Made by a program: the position numbers and the translations under genes
The notes under the pieces: model-generated
What the model saw: only the letters and a program-made list of their open reading frames with translations
The model's database searches: none
Told to the model about the DNA's origin: nothing
Part shown: piece after piece, positions 37,658 through 50,897 of the stretch
Position numbering within the stretch: position 1 is the stretch's first letter
Layout of the letters: each line of letters starts with the position of its first letter
Source: Rotaria sp. Silwood1
Lineage: Eukaryota; Rotifera; Eurotatoria; Philodinida; Philodinidae
Assembly: GCA_905250075.1 (NCBI GenBank)
Contig: CAJNOP010000043.1
Coordinates: 120,772 to 184,771, forward strand
Length of the DNA: 64,000 nt
Direction of reading: 5' to 3'

Positions 37658-39802
37658 CAAAACTTGAGTTCTATTAAATGACGACTATTTTAATAAAATA
37701 AAAATCATTGTTTAATTACCAACGACACTTTGAGATGAATCCTCATATTCTCGATTGACTTTATCACTGCAACTACCTCTTCTTCTTCTAGAAGTACCAC
37801 GTCTTAATCACATATATGATTGAAATAAACAAAAAATTAAAGATAAATATTAGTCTTATATCTCCTCGTAATAGACTCATTTGTAAAACTTTGATGAAAT
37901 GGAACAAACATTTGGACCAGAAGAAATGAGGGTGTTTTGTATTTTACTTTTTTATCATCTAACGCGTTTTATTGAAAAAAACATAGTATATCGCAAAGTG
38001 CAGCGAAAAATTTCTACAATCTACAATACAAAGCTTATTCTATATATGTACCTTTAGCTTTTAAAATAGATAGAATTCTGTATGGCCCAATGTCAATGCT
38101 GTGAATGAGTATTTTGGTTTTTATACACGACAATTTCCATTCTTTTATTTCTTCCTTTAATGAGTCATATCGAAGGCAATCATCGTTGGCTACATTCAGA
38201 TTAATTGATATGTGCGTCAATTATATTTTTGTGAAATACAGAGCAAAAAAAAGAAGTGTTGAAGTATATAGAATAGAAATTTCCACTCCTTCTCCGTTAC
38301 TGTTGATCGTATATCAATAGCAGTTCGTTACAATAGATTAATTACTTTCTCAATCCATCTCTGTAGAATTAAATAAAAGAACGTTGAAGTAATATGTACC
38401 AAGACATACATAGAATACAACAGTCTTCTTGTGATTAACAACAACAGCTACATTGTGTTTCACACTTTAATGTTGCAAGGATTGTGCGAACAGTTCTTTT
38501 ATCTCACTCTGATGTTATTTGTTAGAGGGCTAAATGAACTTCATAATAACAACTCACATCTGTATAAGTATGTTATACAATAAAAAGAAATGAAATTTGA
38601 AGACCGATAAAAGCTAGCTATTTGAATGATTAATGATGGCATGACGCTCTACTCCAGTTTCCCTATACACATCTCCGAGAAGTTCCTATTGGAAGCTCGA
38701 AGAAGTCAAGAAAAAAAGAGAAAATTGTCGGAGAATTTTTCAGCGAGTACGTGAAAATCCCTGAGGATTCCATAAATGATTGTTCAGAAACTCTCAAGGG
38801 GTTTCTCAGAGTCTCCACAAAAATTCTCTTCAGAAATTTTTTGTTTACTCTTGACTTCTTGGGTTTTTCGATAAAGATTACATCACAAAGTTTCTTTTCT
38901 TTTTTTTTAACTCCCTTGGGCCTCTCCGAGAATTTTCTAGAGAGAGCAGACTAGGACAACAGTCTAAATTGCTAAACAATTACGAAGCATGATTAATGAA
39001 AAAAAGTAAAACACTATGATTCATTAATTGATAAAATAAAAAAATGAAATTGTTGTATAATAAAGAAATAACTTTTTCACAGCATCGATCTGATCACATA
39101 GAATTTTTATTGTAAATTGTAGAAATTTTCACGCTGCGTTTTAAGGTATATATATTATGGTTTCTAGCAAAACGTATTGAATGATGAAAAAATACAAAAT
39201 ACAAAACCTGACCACTTATTCTGATTCATCCGTTATTTCTTCAAATTTTACAGCTTAGTCGTTTAAAATTAGAGTATCTTCTTAATATTTAAATACAAGT
39301 CAATTAGTTCATTTGTTGACTTGATAATATGAAATAATTAATATGAACATCCATACTTTCTATTAAGAAATTATATTTAAAATTAGATGTCACTATATAC
39401 AAATAATATGAAAATCAATGACGACGATTGTTGTGGGTTTTTTCTTTTTCTGTTGTTTTGCAATACATCCTTGCATTGTGAATTTTTTTTACCACCTAGG
39501 AAATATTATTCATCTGTATTTTATTGAAGGCATGGAATTGTTGACATGGGTATTGTGATACGATATTTATGCTCTGAATAAGATATGTATATAAAAACAA
39601 CGTTTAGTCAGAAAAGTAAAGCTAATAAAAGGAAGAAATATTATTTACCTTCACTCACATTGACATACACTATTTTCTTACGATTCATTTCGATTTTTAC
39701 TTACTCACTGCTTCTTTATTTTTTTTGTATTATCTATCATCGTTTATTAATATATTTTTGAAGAGTATTTTCGTTTTTTTCGACAACTATTTAAAATCAA
39801 AG
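37658..39802. other. No gene supported
   Basis: A minus-strand stretch at 37725-37803 reads as a short arginine/serine-rich peptide, but no gene can be built. The stretch 38640-38945 is rich in CTCTCCGAGAA-like words but shows no convincing long inverted repeat. The end of this region is the PARP promoter. Confidence 0.3.
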
Positions 39803-41315
39803 ATGGAATGTGATTATCAAAAAGATTATATTGAGAAAATATGTATTCTACAATACGATATATTACTTAAGGACAATCAATCAGCTTTAAATGAATATAT
39901 TGATTTTTGTTCGACTCGACAAATTTTATCAATTTTTGATTTTAATAACAATCAATTACATCTTTTCGGTAGTTCCATTTCAACTAAAGAAGCTGGTAGA
40001 ATATTGTATAATTATCATTCGAATATAAATTAATCAATAAAAGTAATTTCTCTTTCTTTTAATTTTTATTTGAAAAGAAAAACGATTCTTCGATTTGCAA
40101 AATGAATTATTGATCGAAAATATAAAAGCACGAAAAATTGATGGCATTCTATGGTGGTATGAAGCATGGGATGCTACATGGCAGCAATACAATTTTAATC
40201 TAACTTCCAATATAGAATATCATTACAAAACCAATATATCATCTGTAAGAATATTTCTTACAAATCATAAAATTAGTTTTTGTTTTTATGTATAGGTTAT
40301 GCTTTTGAATGAGTTAGGTGAACGAGTAAAAATTGATTTTCACAAACTTGAAGAAATTTATGGTACACGTATAAAACGTATCCGTCGATCGAAAATTGAT
40401 GAATTTCAACCTATTCACTGGAAACTCACTCCTTTAAATATGTAAGTTGAATTTTACTTGTATCTATGCTTTTCTGATAACCATTGTTTAGAGAACGATG
40501 TTTACTTGATTCTGAATCAAATGAATATGTTTGGATAAAAGATAATTTTGATACAAAAATGAAAGGACATTATGTAAATTTGCATAAATTAAATTTTTCT
40601 TCAAAAATCTTTACATAATATACGTCTAATGATTTTCTAGACAACATTCATAACTATTGAACGTATTCAAAATACGAGATTATTTAAACAATTTTCTATA
40701 TTACATGAAGAATATTTGACTAAATATGGCAAAGTTGATAATGGAACTATGCGTTTTTTATATCATGGTTGTCCTCAATCAGCTTCGACGAAAATTATTG
40801 CACGAGGTTTTAATCGTAGTTATTGTGGGGTTAATGGTACGTGTTATTTATTCACTGTATATATTGAATTAATGAATAAATTTTATAAGGATGTGTCTAT
40901 GGACGAGGAGTCTATTTCTCAACCGATGCTAGCTACTCAGATAAATATGCAAATCTGAATGAAAAAAAGGAAAAACGTATGTTTTATAGTCGTGTTCTAA
41001 TAGGTCGAAGTATGAGTGAGTAAAAAACTTCCATTAAATTTAATTCATATGCTTATTTTATTTTCATATATTTAGTTGGTAATTCCACAATGTGTGAGCC
41101 AGAAGGTAAATAAGAAAACAAACCCCATGCATTTAGAACTGTTTTATCAAAGTATTACTTTGTAGATGGATACGATACGACAACTAACGGAACTCATATC
41201 TTTGTATGCTATTACGATAGTCAGGTAGACAGAGTAAAATTAAAAGAAGAATGAATGATAATATTTAATCTTTCGTTTTCAAGTGCTATCCAGAATATCT
41301 TCTAACTTATATGTG
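39803..41315 (+). CDS. WWE-domain mono-ADP-ribosyltransferase (PARP family)
   Basis: It resembles the PARP10/11/14 group, which adds single ADP-ribose units to proteins. Exons with good splice sites: about 40080-40244, 40296-40441, 40492-40573, 40641-40836, 40890-41015, 41076-41105, 41166-41224, 41283-41315. The WWE fold is seen as GILWWYEAWDATWQQYNFN to GTRIKRIRRSK. The catalytic domain has FLYHG (His of the triad), GFNRSYCGVNG, GRGVYFSTDASYSDKYA (Tyr) and HIFVCYYDSQCYPEYLLTY. The third triad position, glutamate in polymerising PARPs, is Ile in HIFVCYYD. H-Y-I predicts mono-transfer only. The first exon, from ATG 39803 (MECDYQKDYIEKICILQYDI), ends at an in-frame TAA (40031-40033) before the next usable donor. 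Either a splice site was missed or this copy is damaged. Confidence 0.8.
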
Positions 41316-42048
41316 ATATCAATTCCAATTCTACTTTGAACTTTATCTATGAATTACAAATGCAAAGTATATTTACAAATATGATCATAGGAAAATAAGC
41401 TTTTTTTCTTGAAGTTTCAAATGGTAACATAACAAAAGTCTAGACTTCGAATAATTGCCTTGGTTTCATTTGAATACTAAATGAACCTTTTGGTTTAAAA
41501 TTCTTCAATGAAAATTATTTCCAATGGCTTTTTTTCTCTTCAATCTGCAAAAAATTTAAAAAAAATTAGAGTCAACCTCTTGCTTTGATATTATTATGAA
41601 TAAAGCATGATTCGCATTGTGTTGATTAAGGTGTTTTTATATTATATTCATGCTTTGCTTCTTTTTTTTTACTATTAGCAACATAAAGAATACACATAGT
41701 AATGATGTTTGGCCAAGTAAATAAAATTAAATAATGAATGATATCGTTTTCTTTTTTTTTTGATGAAAAGAAAAAAAACTGTAATGGCAAACCTAACAGA
41801 TGTGATCTAATAAATAGAAGACATATCTCCATCAGTTGCGCTTCTTTTTAAGCTGAAAAAACAAATGCTTAATCCAATGTGTCTGCTTATTCACGAAAAA
41901 TTTGCCTAAGAAAGAAATATTTTGAAGGATCAACGAGTCAATCAGATCACAGGTAAATAAAAAATACGGAAAAGAAAAAAAGTCACAGTCTTGATTGAAA
42001 AAAAAATGAAGAAAAAAAAAACAACACAAAAGAACGTCAGAAAGAATA
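41316..42048. other. Convergent intergenic region
   Basis: It lies between the 3' ends of the PARP gene (plus) and NAA25 (minus). A/T-rich homopolymers are common (41660, 41750, 42000). No gene is seen; overlapping minus-strand frames here are low-complexity. Confidence 0.4.
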
Positions 42049-45000
42049 TTATGTCGATGCTTGACGAAAGCCAAGTGCTTTTTGCTTACTTCGTAGACAT
42101 ATTCGTATCTGCATTAAAGATTCAAGATAACCTAGAGCAAATGTGTGCACAGTCGATGGATGCATAAAACTTGTTCCTAATTCAAAAAGTGAGTTTGATG
42201 ATTGATTATCATCATCATTTTTCTTTGTTGATAATGAAGATTCATTATTGTTATTTTCATCTGATTTTGCTTTTGCTCTAGCAAATTAAAAAAGAAAGAA
42301 TTTAATTTTAAATTAGTTTATGACGCGTAGAGCATAGCGAAAGTGACGGCGAAGATATTGTAAGTCCTTATAAAAAAAAAAGAAGCTCAAAGAAACATTC
42401 CCTCTACTATCACAATGATAAAATTTCGATAAGAGTTGTTTTTTATTTTTATCGACACTTTCTATTTATCAGTAATATTTTCTTACGAAAAAAAAAACAA
42501 CTTTATGTTAGAAAAAGTAATAGTGATAATAAAAATAAGAATATTATTATTCAATAGTTCATAAGATAACGCCAACAAAATATTGATTTAATTTTTTTCA
42601 TCAATCTTAATATGATATTCATTTTACGAAGAATGATTTTTTTTCATATCATTTCACTCCTACGAGTTTTTAAGTTTCCCTGACGAGATTTTCTTGAGAG
42701 CAAAATATATCTTTCGAAAATCTTGTCATGAAGGGCTCAAAGGTTCGTAGAGAGGCTGAGCTCCTTCATTTTCCTCTGACTTCGGCTCTATTTAAACATA
42801 CATTCTTTCTATAGTTCATTAATAACTCCATGTAAGATTGGATTAGAAAGATGACCATATTTGCATTTAGCCGATGGTACCAGTACTCCAATTCAGGTGT
42901 GTGTAAAAGAAAAGAAGCCCACTATCTACAAAGAGACTCATACACGCTAATTAAAAGCATTTTTCAAACCTTTCTATTAATGATAACGTTCGTTTTAAAA
43001 ATTTCAGATAGTTTCACTACCGTTTAGTTTATTCTCTCTTCAAAAGAGGATTCTTTCAGTAGAATTTTGAAATTATTCAGAAAAAAAACAAGGGGAAAAA
43101 AGCGGATCCTCGGATCCTTTTGGATCCTAGGATCTGAAAGGATCCAAACTGGGATTCAAAAGGATCCGGAGGATCCAAGGATCCGCTTTTTCCTCCTTGG
43201 AAAAACTCTGTCGATGAAACGAAAAGATACCATTTGTTCTGATATATCGATGTAATAGTACATGACATTTCGTCTTTTATGTGTCTCCTCTTCTTGATTC
43301 TCTTTTTATTTCTGTCGTCTCTAATGTCCAGCGGTCATAACAAACAACTCTTATCGAAAAATATTATTATAGTATTACTTGAAATATGATCAAAATATCA
43401 GACAAATGTAGAATATTATTTATACTATCAATTCATATATCGAGGAAGTAACTTTAAGCTAAATATCATCGCCACTACTTTTAGTATGTTCTGAGTAAAA
43501 TTAATTTACTTATTCGATTGTTGTTCAATATTGCCATCAAGTTCTTTTTCAAGTCGATCACATTGATGATCATCTAATTTAGCTTGAAATCGTATATATA
43601 ATTCATATTTTTGAATATTGTCTGTAATATTTGTCCATTGTTCATTAAATAAAGATTCGATTTTTTGTAATTGATTCCATAATTTTATTTCATTTTCATT
43701 TTCATTTGCTGTATTTGATGATGATTGTTGATCAACTGCTTTCTTTTTTGATTTTTTTGTATTTGATGAACGATTATTTGTATTTTCACTACTATCAACT
43801 AATAAAGATGTTTTATTAAATAATGTAGCTAAAATTGATTTTATTGATAAATATAAACTATAAATATAAGATATAAATTCTGTATAAGCAGAATAATATT
43901 CAAGTGGTGATTGTTTCCCAGATAAATCCATCAGAAAATTTAGATTATTATTATTATTATTATTATTATTATTTTCAAGCTTTTCTTGACAATGTTTTTG
44001 AAATAATGTTTTGTCTAAAGCTTGTAAAAGTAATTGATACGATTTTTCAAGTTGTTTTACAATATCATTTATATCTTGATCAATTTTATCAAAATGAACT
44101 GTTGTATTTGATAATGATATTGTAGTTATTGTTGATGTTGCTTCTGTTGTTTTATTTAATGTTAATCCTTCAAGTAAAATTTTAATAAATAATGGTATTG
44201 ATTTGCATAATTCAAGTTCAATAATTGATTGAAGTTCACATTGTGTTGTAGTTTCAACAGATTTTAAAGATTTCGTACATTTATCAAAATCATTAAGTAT
44301 TACATTTAATGCATTGAAAACATGTTCATCAGGCATATGAATAACAAATGTTGCTGATGCAGATTCAGTTTTACTAATTGAAGGATCAATATATAATGTA
44401 TGAAGAAAACTAAGTATATTTGAACGAATATAACATAGAGTTGTACGTTGTTGAAAATCAATTGTTTGATATTGACGAAGAAATGAATCTTTATATGATG
44501 GTGATTGATATGCTGTTTGACCGGCATTATCGGCAAGAACTCGATCAGCATAGTTTATTCTTTCGATTGATTTGTTATTGTCATCGACGAAATCAAAACG
44601 TAATCGACTAAAATTAAGATAAAAATTGATTTTTACAAAAGTTAGTGTGTACATCTAGACCAAAACAACACAATGGTTTACACGCACATATACAAAAATC
44701 GTTGATTTATGTAGATAAAGTTTTACAATTGTATATTTGTGTCGTATACAATATAAAAGAACTCCATATTCTTCAACCTGAGCCGTGTTATATGATTATC
44801 GAACCTTACACAGCTTCCATATGTATTCATCTACCTCAAAAAACATTTTAGAGTCATCAACCGAAATGTCCGAAACTTACGTTCCGCACATACTTAGGCC
44901 CGACATTCCTGCCATCTTACCTTTCTTTACAAAGCTTGTACTTTATAGAATATGATCAAACCGCAATCATTACTCTGTATTTCGTTTATTCTTACTTTTA

Positions 45001-48000
45001 GTTATTTTTTTATATCGTCCTTACCATACGATCGTCTTATCTTCATCAAAGCTCCTTATCTTACTTCTACAGGCATATATTATTGTGCATATTTAATACG
45101 AAAGTTAATAGAGAATTTTAAATTACCGATAATCAATTTTTGGCCAAATATCAAAATCACGTGTATCTTGAAGTTTTAATGTTTCATTGTTATCTGTTTT
45201 ATAGAATAATGAATGTAATGAATTATTATTTTTTTCTTTATTATCAAATAAAATTTGACTCGATGAATGTTTAAATACATTCATTATAGCATTATATCGA
45301 TTTCCATTTTGTATTAAATCAATTATAATTGAACCTATTAATGATTGAATATAAATAAGTGAATAACTAAGATAATAATCAGAAAATGTACGAATTTCAT
45401 TAATACGTAAAAAATTTCCATATTTATAACAAAACATAATTTGACTCCATGAATCATCAGTATAAACAAGTAAAAGATTTGTTAAATAATTAAAAAAATT
45501 CCGGATATGACGATAATTTGTATGTATACGTAAATAATGATCTGTTAATAAATAACCAAGTGAATAATATTGAATATTTTTTATTTCAAGCCGTTCAAAT
45601 ATATCTTTCATTATTGTTAGACAATTAAAATTTAATGCCATTTTATAAATGTATAATTTGGTATCAAAATTCGTTGTATCTTTTTCATAGGTACGATCTA
45701 ATAAAGTATATAATTCAGTTTGTGATTGATTTGTTTCATCCATTACATTAACTATTAATAGAAGTAATTCAATAGAAAGATGTGATGGAGTTGATGATTG
45801 ATTAGCTACATCAAGTAAACGTTGAATTAATGAATGAGAATTTTCTTTTAACCATGAACTATGTGCATCACCACATAATCGAGCACAATAGAGTATATTT
45901 ATTAAATATTGTATATTATTTTGACAAATTTCAGATGTTAATTGATCGATAAGATATTTATGAAGATGTGATCGTTCATCAGATGAAAGATATTCGAATG
46001 ATCGATATATATCGTACATGACTAAACTAGTAGTTTTTAATGAATATGTCTCAATATAAGATTTGATTTCATTTAAGAATGTATCTGATAGATAAGTAGA
46101 AGCCAATGGAGGCAATGGTGTTGAGCTATTTTTGAGTTTTGCAAGTTGCCATCGAAGACCAAGTTCAATACGAGCCAAATGAATACTCCGTAAATCAGTA
46201 GTCTCATTGGGAACAGCTATAATATTAATAAAAAAGTAAATGAAATAATACATGAAGAATGTCCTATTGGATAATAAGTAATCTAAGAAATACTTTTAAT
46301 TTAAAAGAACAAATAGTTTTCATTTTGAAAAATTTGATTTAGTGATGTATTTTATTATTATTGGCAATAGTAAAGAAAAACTCTTTTATATAATATAACA
46401 CTCAAAAGAATATTTCACTAAGTAATAAATTGTTTCCAAGCCATTTTAATCATCAGCACTCAAATCACTTTCAATCTTTACACAATTAAAATATTCAACA
46501 AAACGAATTCATTGAGAAGGTATCCAGTCTTCTAGTGTTTCCTATTCTCAAATATAAATATAAGAACAAAGTTTACTTTTTCAAATAATGAAATTTTCAA
46601 TATTGATCTCTGAGCATACAAAATCTAGAAAATCTGAAACTTTCACATAAAATTAATCTCGTTGAGAACTTTATTTGTACCAAATGTACACTCAAAAATC
46701 GAATTAACAAATATTGAAAGGGTCGGAAACATACTCTTGTCTTTCCATTATTTCCAGGTATAGAGTGCTACGGAGCAAGAGACTGATTAGTCCAGTATCT
46801 TTCTTACGACTAATACTAGCTATAGCTCTGAACAAAAAGTCGACCTGACACAGAGTTCTTGTATTCCATTGCTTGAGCTTCTTCCATACACACTAACTAA
46901 CCACAACTTAGTCAGCATACTATTGAAAGGGTGATCCGAAACGAGAGCCAGCCGCGTTCAAAACCAACATGACGGGCTCTATTCGAGACAAACAGTCGTT
47001 AGTCACTTGCCGACCATCATTCCATGGCTGTTGGTACTGAAGTTTTAATGCAGTATCTATTGGCTACGTGTCGAACAACGTAATGATGTGCTGTGGAAAA
47101 GTTGAAAGAGAAACATATCGAAAAACATAACGGTGTGGATGTACGTAAAAGAAAGGTTCACCTCCACTCCCATATTCACATATACAGCTATAGTCACACC
47201 CTTAATTACAGTAATAACTGTATTACTAAGTGAATGTGAAATAAGTAAGCAAACATTTTACTTATGTACTTAGTCTCAATTGGCCAATTAGTTTTTACTG
47301 ATTTTAAGGTAGTGATTTTAACAAACAACGATGAGTTATCACCTCTACAATCTCAACGACACAATCCAAAGCATTTTTTGACCATTTTTCTCTCCAATAC
47401 TTTTTTTATGACCTTTCTACCATCAACTAACGTAGTCACTCAACCACGACGATGACCTGAGAGTTGAGCACAGAATTATGTGGAAAAAATGTACTTAATC
47501 ATAAATGAAATTTATCTGAAAGATGATTTATCACTTAACATAACTTCTATCTTTCATGAATAGGTACTGAAATAAAGTTGTATATCTTTTAAAAACAAGT
47601 ATCCTTTTTGAAATATTTCTAATTATATTTCTTATTAAGAAATTATCTTACTTAAAATAAATTGATGAAGATCATTTATTAATTCTTTTTGTTTTGTATT
47701 ATCAAATTTGAAAAAAGTATCAAATAATACTTCATACCAATTCCAAAGATAATTATCTTCGTTTAAATATTGTTTTGCTAAACGATATGTATTATCTAAA
47801 TTGCCTGCTTTAAAATTATAAATTAATGATTTATCATGTGTAAAATAAGCTGGTAACATTGATTCATTTGATGGTGATTTTGTTAATGTATCTAAATTTT
47901 TTTCAAGAAATATTAATGCTTTAGAAAAATCTTCTTTTAATTCAAGTGAATGTAAATATAATAAACATTCCATTTCACCATATGGTTTTATTTGTTGTTG

Positions 48001-49841
48001 ATTTTCATCGAAAAATTCTTTTTCAAGCATTTTTATTGCCATTGGAATATAAAGTGTTTGTTTTAATTGATTAGAATTTTCATCTATTTGTAAGAGTACA
48101 CTAATAACAGCCCAATTATAATAAGGAATTTTTCGTGTAAGTTTATAAAGTTTTTGTGCTGTTAATACTTGATTTTTATAATCTTTTGTACGAACATATG
48201 CCATAAATAATGAGCATAAAAATTCTTCACTTGTTGATTCACGTTTTGTTGCTGCTTCATATAGCCAAACAACTTTGTCAAATTGTCGTAAATCTTTATA
48301 ATATTGAGAAAAAAATGTTAAGGCATTTTCATCCACATTTGATGCATCACCAGGTGGTGCAGTACGTGTTGTAGCTGAAGCAAGTGCATCTAATTCATTA
48401 GCCAATGTACGTGCATCTTCCTGCCTTTCAAGTTTGAGTAACACAAGACATTTAAGAGCTTTACATGCAGTAAAATTTGCCTGTTTCTTTAATAAACGAT
48501 CAATTTCTGTTAATGCTTTACGATAACTACAAAATATAAAAAGAATAGATTTAGCATTAGGAAGACCAAAGTTCTATTGGTAAATCAGTATTCTTTCTAT
48601 GTGGTGACAAGAAACTTTAGCTTCTTATTTTTAAGGAGAATCTCTTTTCTCGATCCAAAAAATTTTTGCTTTTTATTTCTGAAGATCTTTTGAAGTGCAC
48701 TCTATTACGTACTAATCCCTAAAAAATTCTGAATAAGCTGAGTTTCGAGAACCCTTATCGTAAAAAATATAGATTATCAATCATTGTAAGCTGATTAATG
48801 ATAAACACAGCTATACATCGTTTCGTTTTCGTGAAGGCCTGTCTTCACTCACACCCACGCTTCTAACTATCTGAAAGACACTAATAAAGTAAACATACTG
48901 CATTTTGAACATTAGGTTACAAAAGTTGTATTTTTGAATTTTCTTCTTAATGATAATAGCTAGAAAGAATCTAAAATCTCTAATAAAACTACTTGAGTCA
49001 GATTTTATGGACAACCAAGATTACCTAAAAAAAAAACCAGTGTTTTCGTGTCTATTTCAAGCTTTTTGGCAACGGTTTCAGTGGATAGAGTCAAATTGAA
49101 ATTTCTCAACTCTCTTCATGACCTTCCTTCATCAAACTTCATTTTATAGGGTCTTCTATGCGTTGAATGCAGTTTGATGAAGTACCAAAATGAAGAGAAT
49201 CTAGACATCTCATCTTGATCTATTAAATAAAACCATTCCTAATTAGTTTCATTAATCTTTATAGTGAATTATTTTAGCTACTCTAAAATACAACTGCTCG
49301 AAACTTTTGTCCATCGCTTTATCGATGAACTCATTCAAAAAAAAAACAGATCTTGGTTCATGATCGAGGAATGCTATTCAATCCAATGTGTATTTTTTCT
49401 TGTACTTTTCTCAAAATCAATATTTGAACAAAATAATGAAAGTTTTCATACTTCCTTTCTTTTCACACGATATAACTAATCGATCTCAAAACTTTGCTAT
49501 AGGTACTAAAATCAAATTGGGGCGAAATTTTTTTTTTTTGTTTTTCTGTCTTCAAAATGTGGTTTCTATCAAATGTAACAACCTTGAAAAGTTACGAAAT
49601 TGGTGTGAAACCCTTAAAAGAAAATTTTTTATCTGTTCATATGTTCTGACTTATTTAATCGCTTTAAAAAATTCTTGAATATTAGACAAGTTCACAATGC
49701 ATACTTATGAATTTCCATGTAATCATAAATGGGACGAAGACGTCGTTCATTAACTTCCAGACGTGGATTTGCAATACGTTGAAGATCATTTTGATGTGAA
49801 TGTGCTAAAGTTCGCGCTGTAAGCGGTACTCCTGCTGACAT
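42049..49841 (-). CDS. NAA25: NatB auxiliary subunit NAA25 (MDM20)
   Basis: NAA25 anchors the catalytic NAA20 to ribosomes, and the NatB complex acetylates N-termini beginning Met-Asp/Glu/Asn/Gln. Exons: 49705-49841, 47652-48526, 45127-46216, 43510-44607, 42049-42277; 1142 residues, longer than human (972). The N-terminus NERRLRPIYDYMEIHNYRKA matches the human RRLRPIYDYLD segment. TPR-type helical repeats follow, for example VVWLYEAATKRESTSEEFLC, SLFMAYVRTKDYKNQV and PYYNWAVISVLL. Extra length comes from low-complexity inserts, including an Asn10 run (43946-43975) and a Lys/Ser-rich stretch. The start chosen is MSAGVPLTARTLAHS; an upstream in-frame ATG at 49889 would prepend a hydrophobic MKKYISFFVILLCSLQ. 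Introns are long (0.5-1.4 kb). Confidence 0.9.
43089..43199. mobile_element. hAT-like MITE rich in GGATCC, 111 bp
   Basis: The left end is CAAGGGGAAAAAAGCGGATC and the complement of the right end is CAAGGAGGAAAAAGCGGATC. Ends of this type also bound the elements at 27661 and 28166. Seven GGATCC words lie within about 85 bp. Flanks AAAAAAAA and GAAAAACT only weakly suggest a duplication. It lies in the last intron of NAA25 (42278-43509). Confidence 0.65.
43944..43976. repeat. ATT trinucleotide repeat (poly-Asn in NAA25)
   Basis: A run of ATT/TTA units lies in coding sequence and encodes ten consecutive asparagines on the minus strand. It is likely length-polymorphic and marks a loop in the NAA25 helical array. 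Confidence 0.8.
46217..47651 (-). other. NAA25: Long NAA25 intron, no nested gene seen
   Basis: An intron of 1435 bp between exons 2 and 3, with GTAAGA donor and ATTATAG acceptor on the minus strand. A short plus-strand frame (47264-47455) is not supported. No clear palindrome was found. Confidence 0.5.
49095..49215. repeat. Short inverted repeat in the first NAA25 intron
   Basis: CTCTCTTCATGACCTTCCTT followed by CATCAAACT (about 49110-49138) pairs with AGTTTGATGAAGTACCAAAA and then TGAAGAGAA (about 49170-49200). Arms are about 35 bp with a 30-bp loop. It may be a small foldback or a hairpin in the pre-mRNA. Confidence 0.5.
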
Positions 49842-50151
49842 CTGAAGAGAACATAATAAAATAACAAAGAATGAAATATATTTTTTCATTGTGTTTGTTT
49901 TTTTCTATTCAATTGGTAAATACAAATATTAGAAGCAAGATACATGCACATGAGAATGATAGACAAATAAATGCCAATGAAAGGAGATGAAATAAGAAAA
50001 CAGAAGACAAGAATCACATGTTGTTATTTTGTTTTCAAAATACTCTATGTATATACATAAATACGATAGATCATCAATAAGATTTCATTTAAATTGAAAT
50101 ACACTCATCAATTGATCATTGTTATTGTTTGATTATATTATTAATTATATT
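49842..50151. promoter_or_regulatory. Upstream region of NAA25 / 3' flank of SNX3
   Basis: Non-coding region of about 310 bp. CTCTTCAG directly before the NAA25 ATG on the minus strand could be a splice or trans-splice acceptor. SNX3, on the same strand, ends at its distal edge. Confidence 0.35.
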
Positions 50152-50897
50152 TTATGAATTGCGAACTTTGCCTGGAATATATTTATCATGATCAATAGTT
50201 GGTTCTTGAAGAAAAACATGAAGTGAACGTTCATTTTGAGCTAAGGGATGGCCAGCAACTCTATACAAAGGAAAAATAAATAAATAAATTTTATTTTATT
50301 TTATTTTTTGAAATAGATTAATATACTTATTAATAAATTGTTCAAGTCCTTTACGTCGTTCATCAATAAAATCATCTTCAAAAATACCATCATCACGACG
50401 AAGAAATGCAGGCATTTGTCGTTTCCATGCTTTTGATGGTAATGATGGAACAACAATCTAATAGAAATTTAAAAAAAAAAGTTTTGTTTTTGTTAAATTA
50501 TTCAGATGTGTCTGACTTTACTATCACGTTCAAGTTCTTTACGTAACCATTCAAAATCTGAATAACGACGACGTACAGTACATTCTTTTAGACGAAATAC
50601 AGGTAAATTAGTCTATGAAATAAAAGGTAAATATTTATTTATCGAAGTCATTTTGTTATTACTTTCATCCGAACTTCATAATCAGTATATCGTTTTCCAG
50701 CAAAGCCGTGTGTTTCAGGATTAAGTACTTCAATTTCTAAAAAATTTGCTGGTGGATCATAACGATCTTCAAGTGAAATCTACATAGAATTCAGAATATT
50801 TTTTTTACTAGGAAGTCAAATTTATTTTCAATTTATTTACTGGTCGAGTTGGTAAGCGAGCAATTTCACGTCGATTTTCAGATTCAATTGTAGACAT
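50152..50897 (-). CDS. SNX3: Sorting nexin 3
   Basis: SNX3 binds PtdIns(3)P on early endosomes through its PX domain and works with retromer in retrieval of Wntless and other cargo. Exons on the minus strand: 50841-50897, 50663-50779, 50517-50612, 50327-50457, 50152-50260; 169 residues, near human 162. The chain of conserved blocks is unambiguous: PPANFLEIEVLNPETHG, TNLPVFRLKECTVRRRYSDF, EWLRKELERDSKIVVPSLP, GIFEDDFIDERRKGLEQFIN and KVAGHPLAQNERSLHVFLQ. RRYSDF carries the phosphoinositide-binding arginines. Introns are 55-70 bp. It is nearly all PX domain, as expected, with no BAR domain. It lies head-to-head with PGAP2 (625 bp apart). Confidence 0.95.

Noticed and set aside
38640..38945. CTCCGAGAA-rich stretch suspected to be an inverted repeat
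   Set aside because: Only short words pair (for example AGAAGTCAAGA); no continuous arms or target duplication.
43904..44611. Frames on both strands inside the fourth NAA25 exon
   Set aside because: Shadows of the NAA25 coding sequence; low-complexity Tyr runs arise from the ATT repeat.
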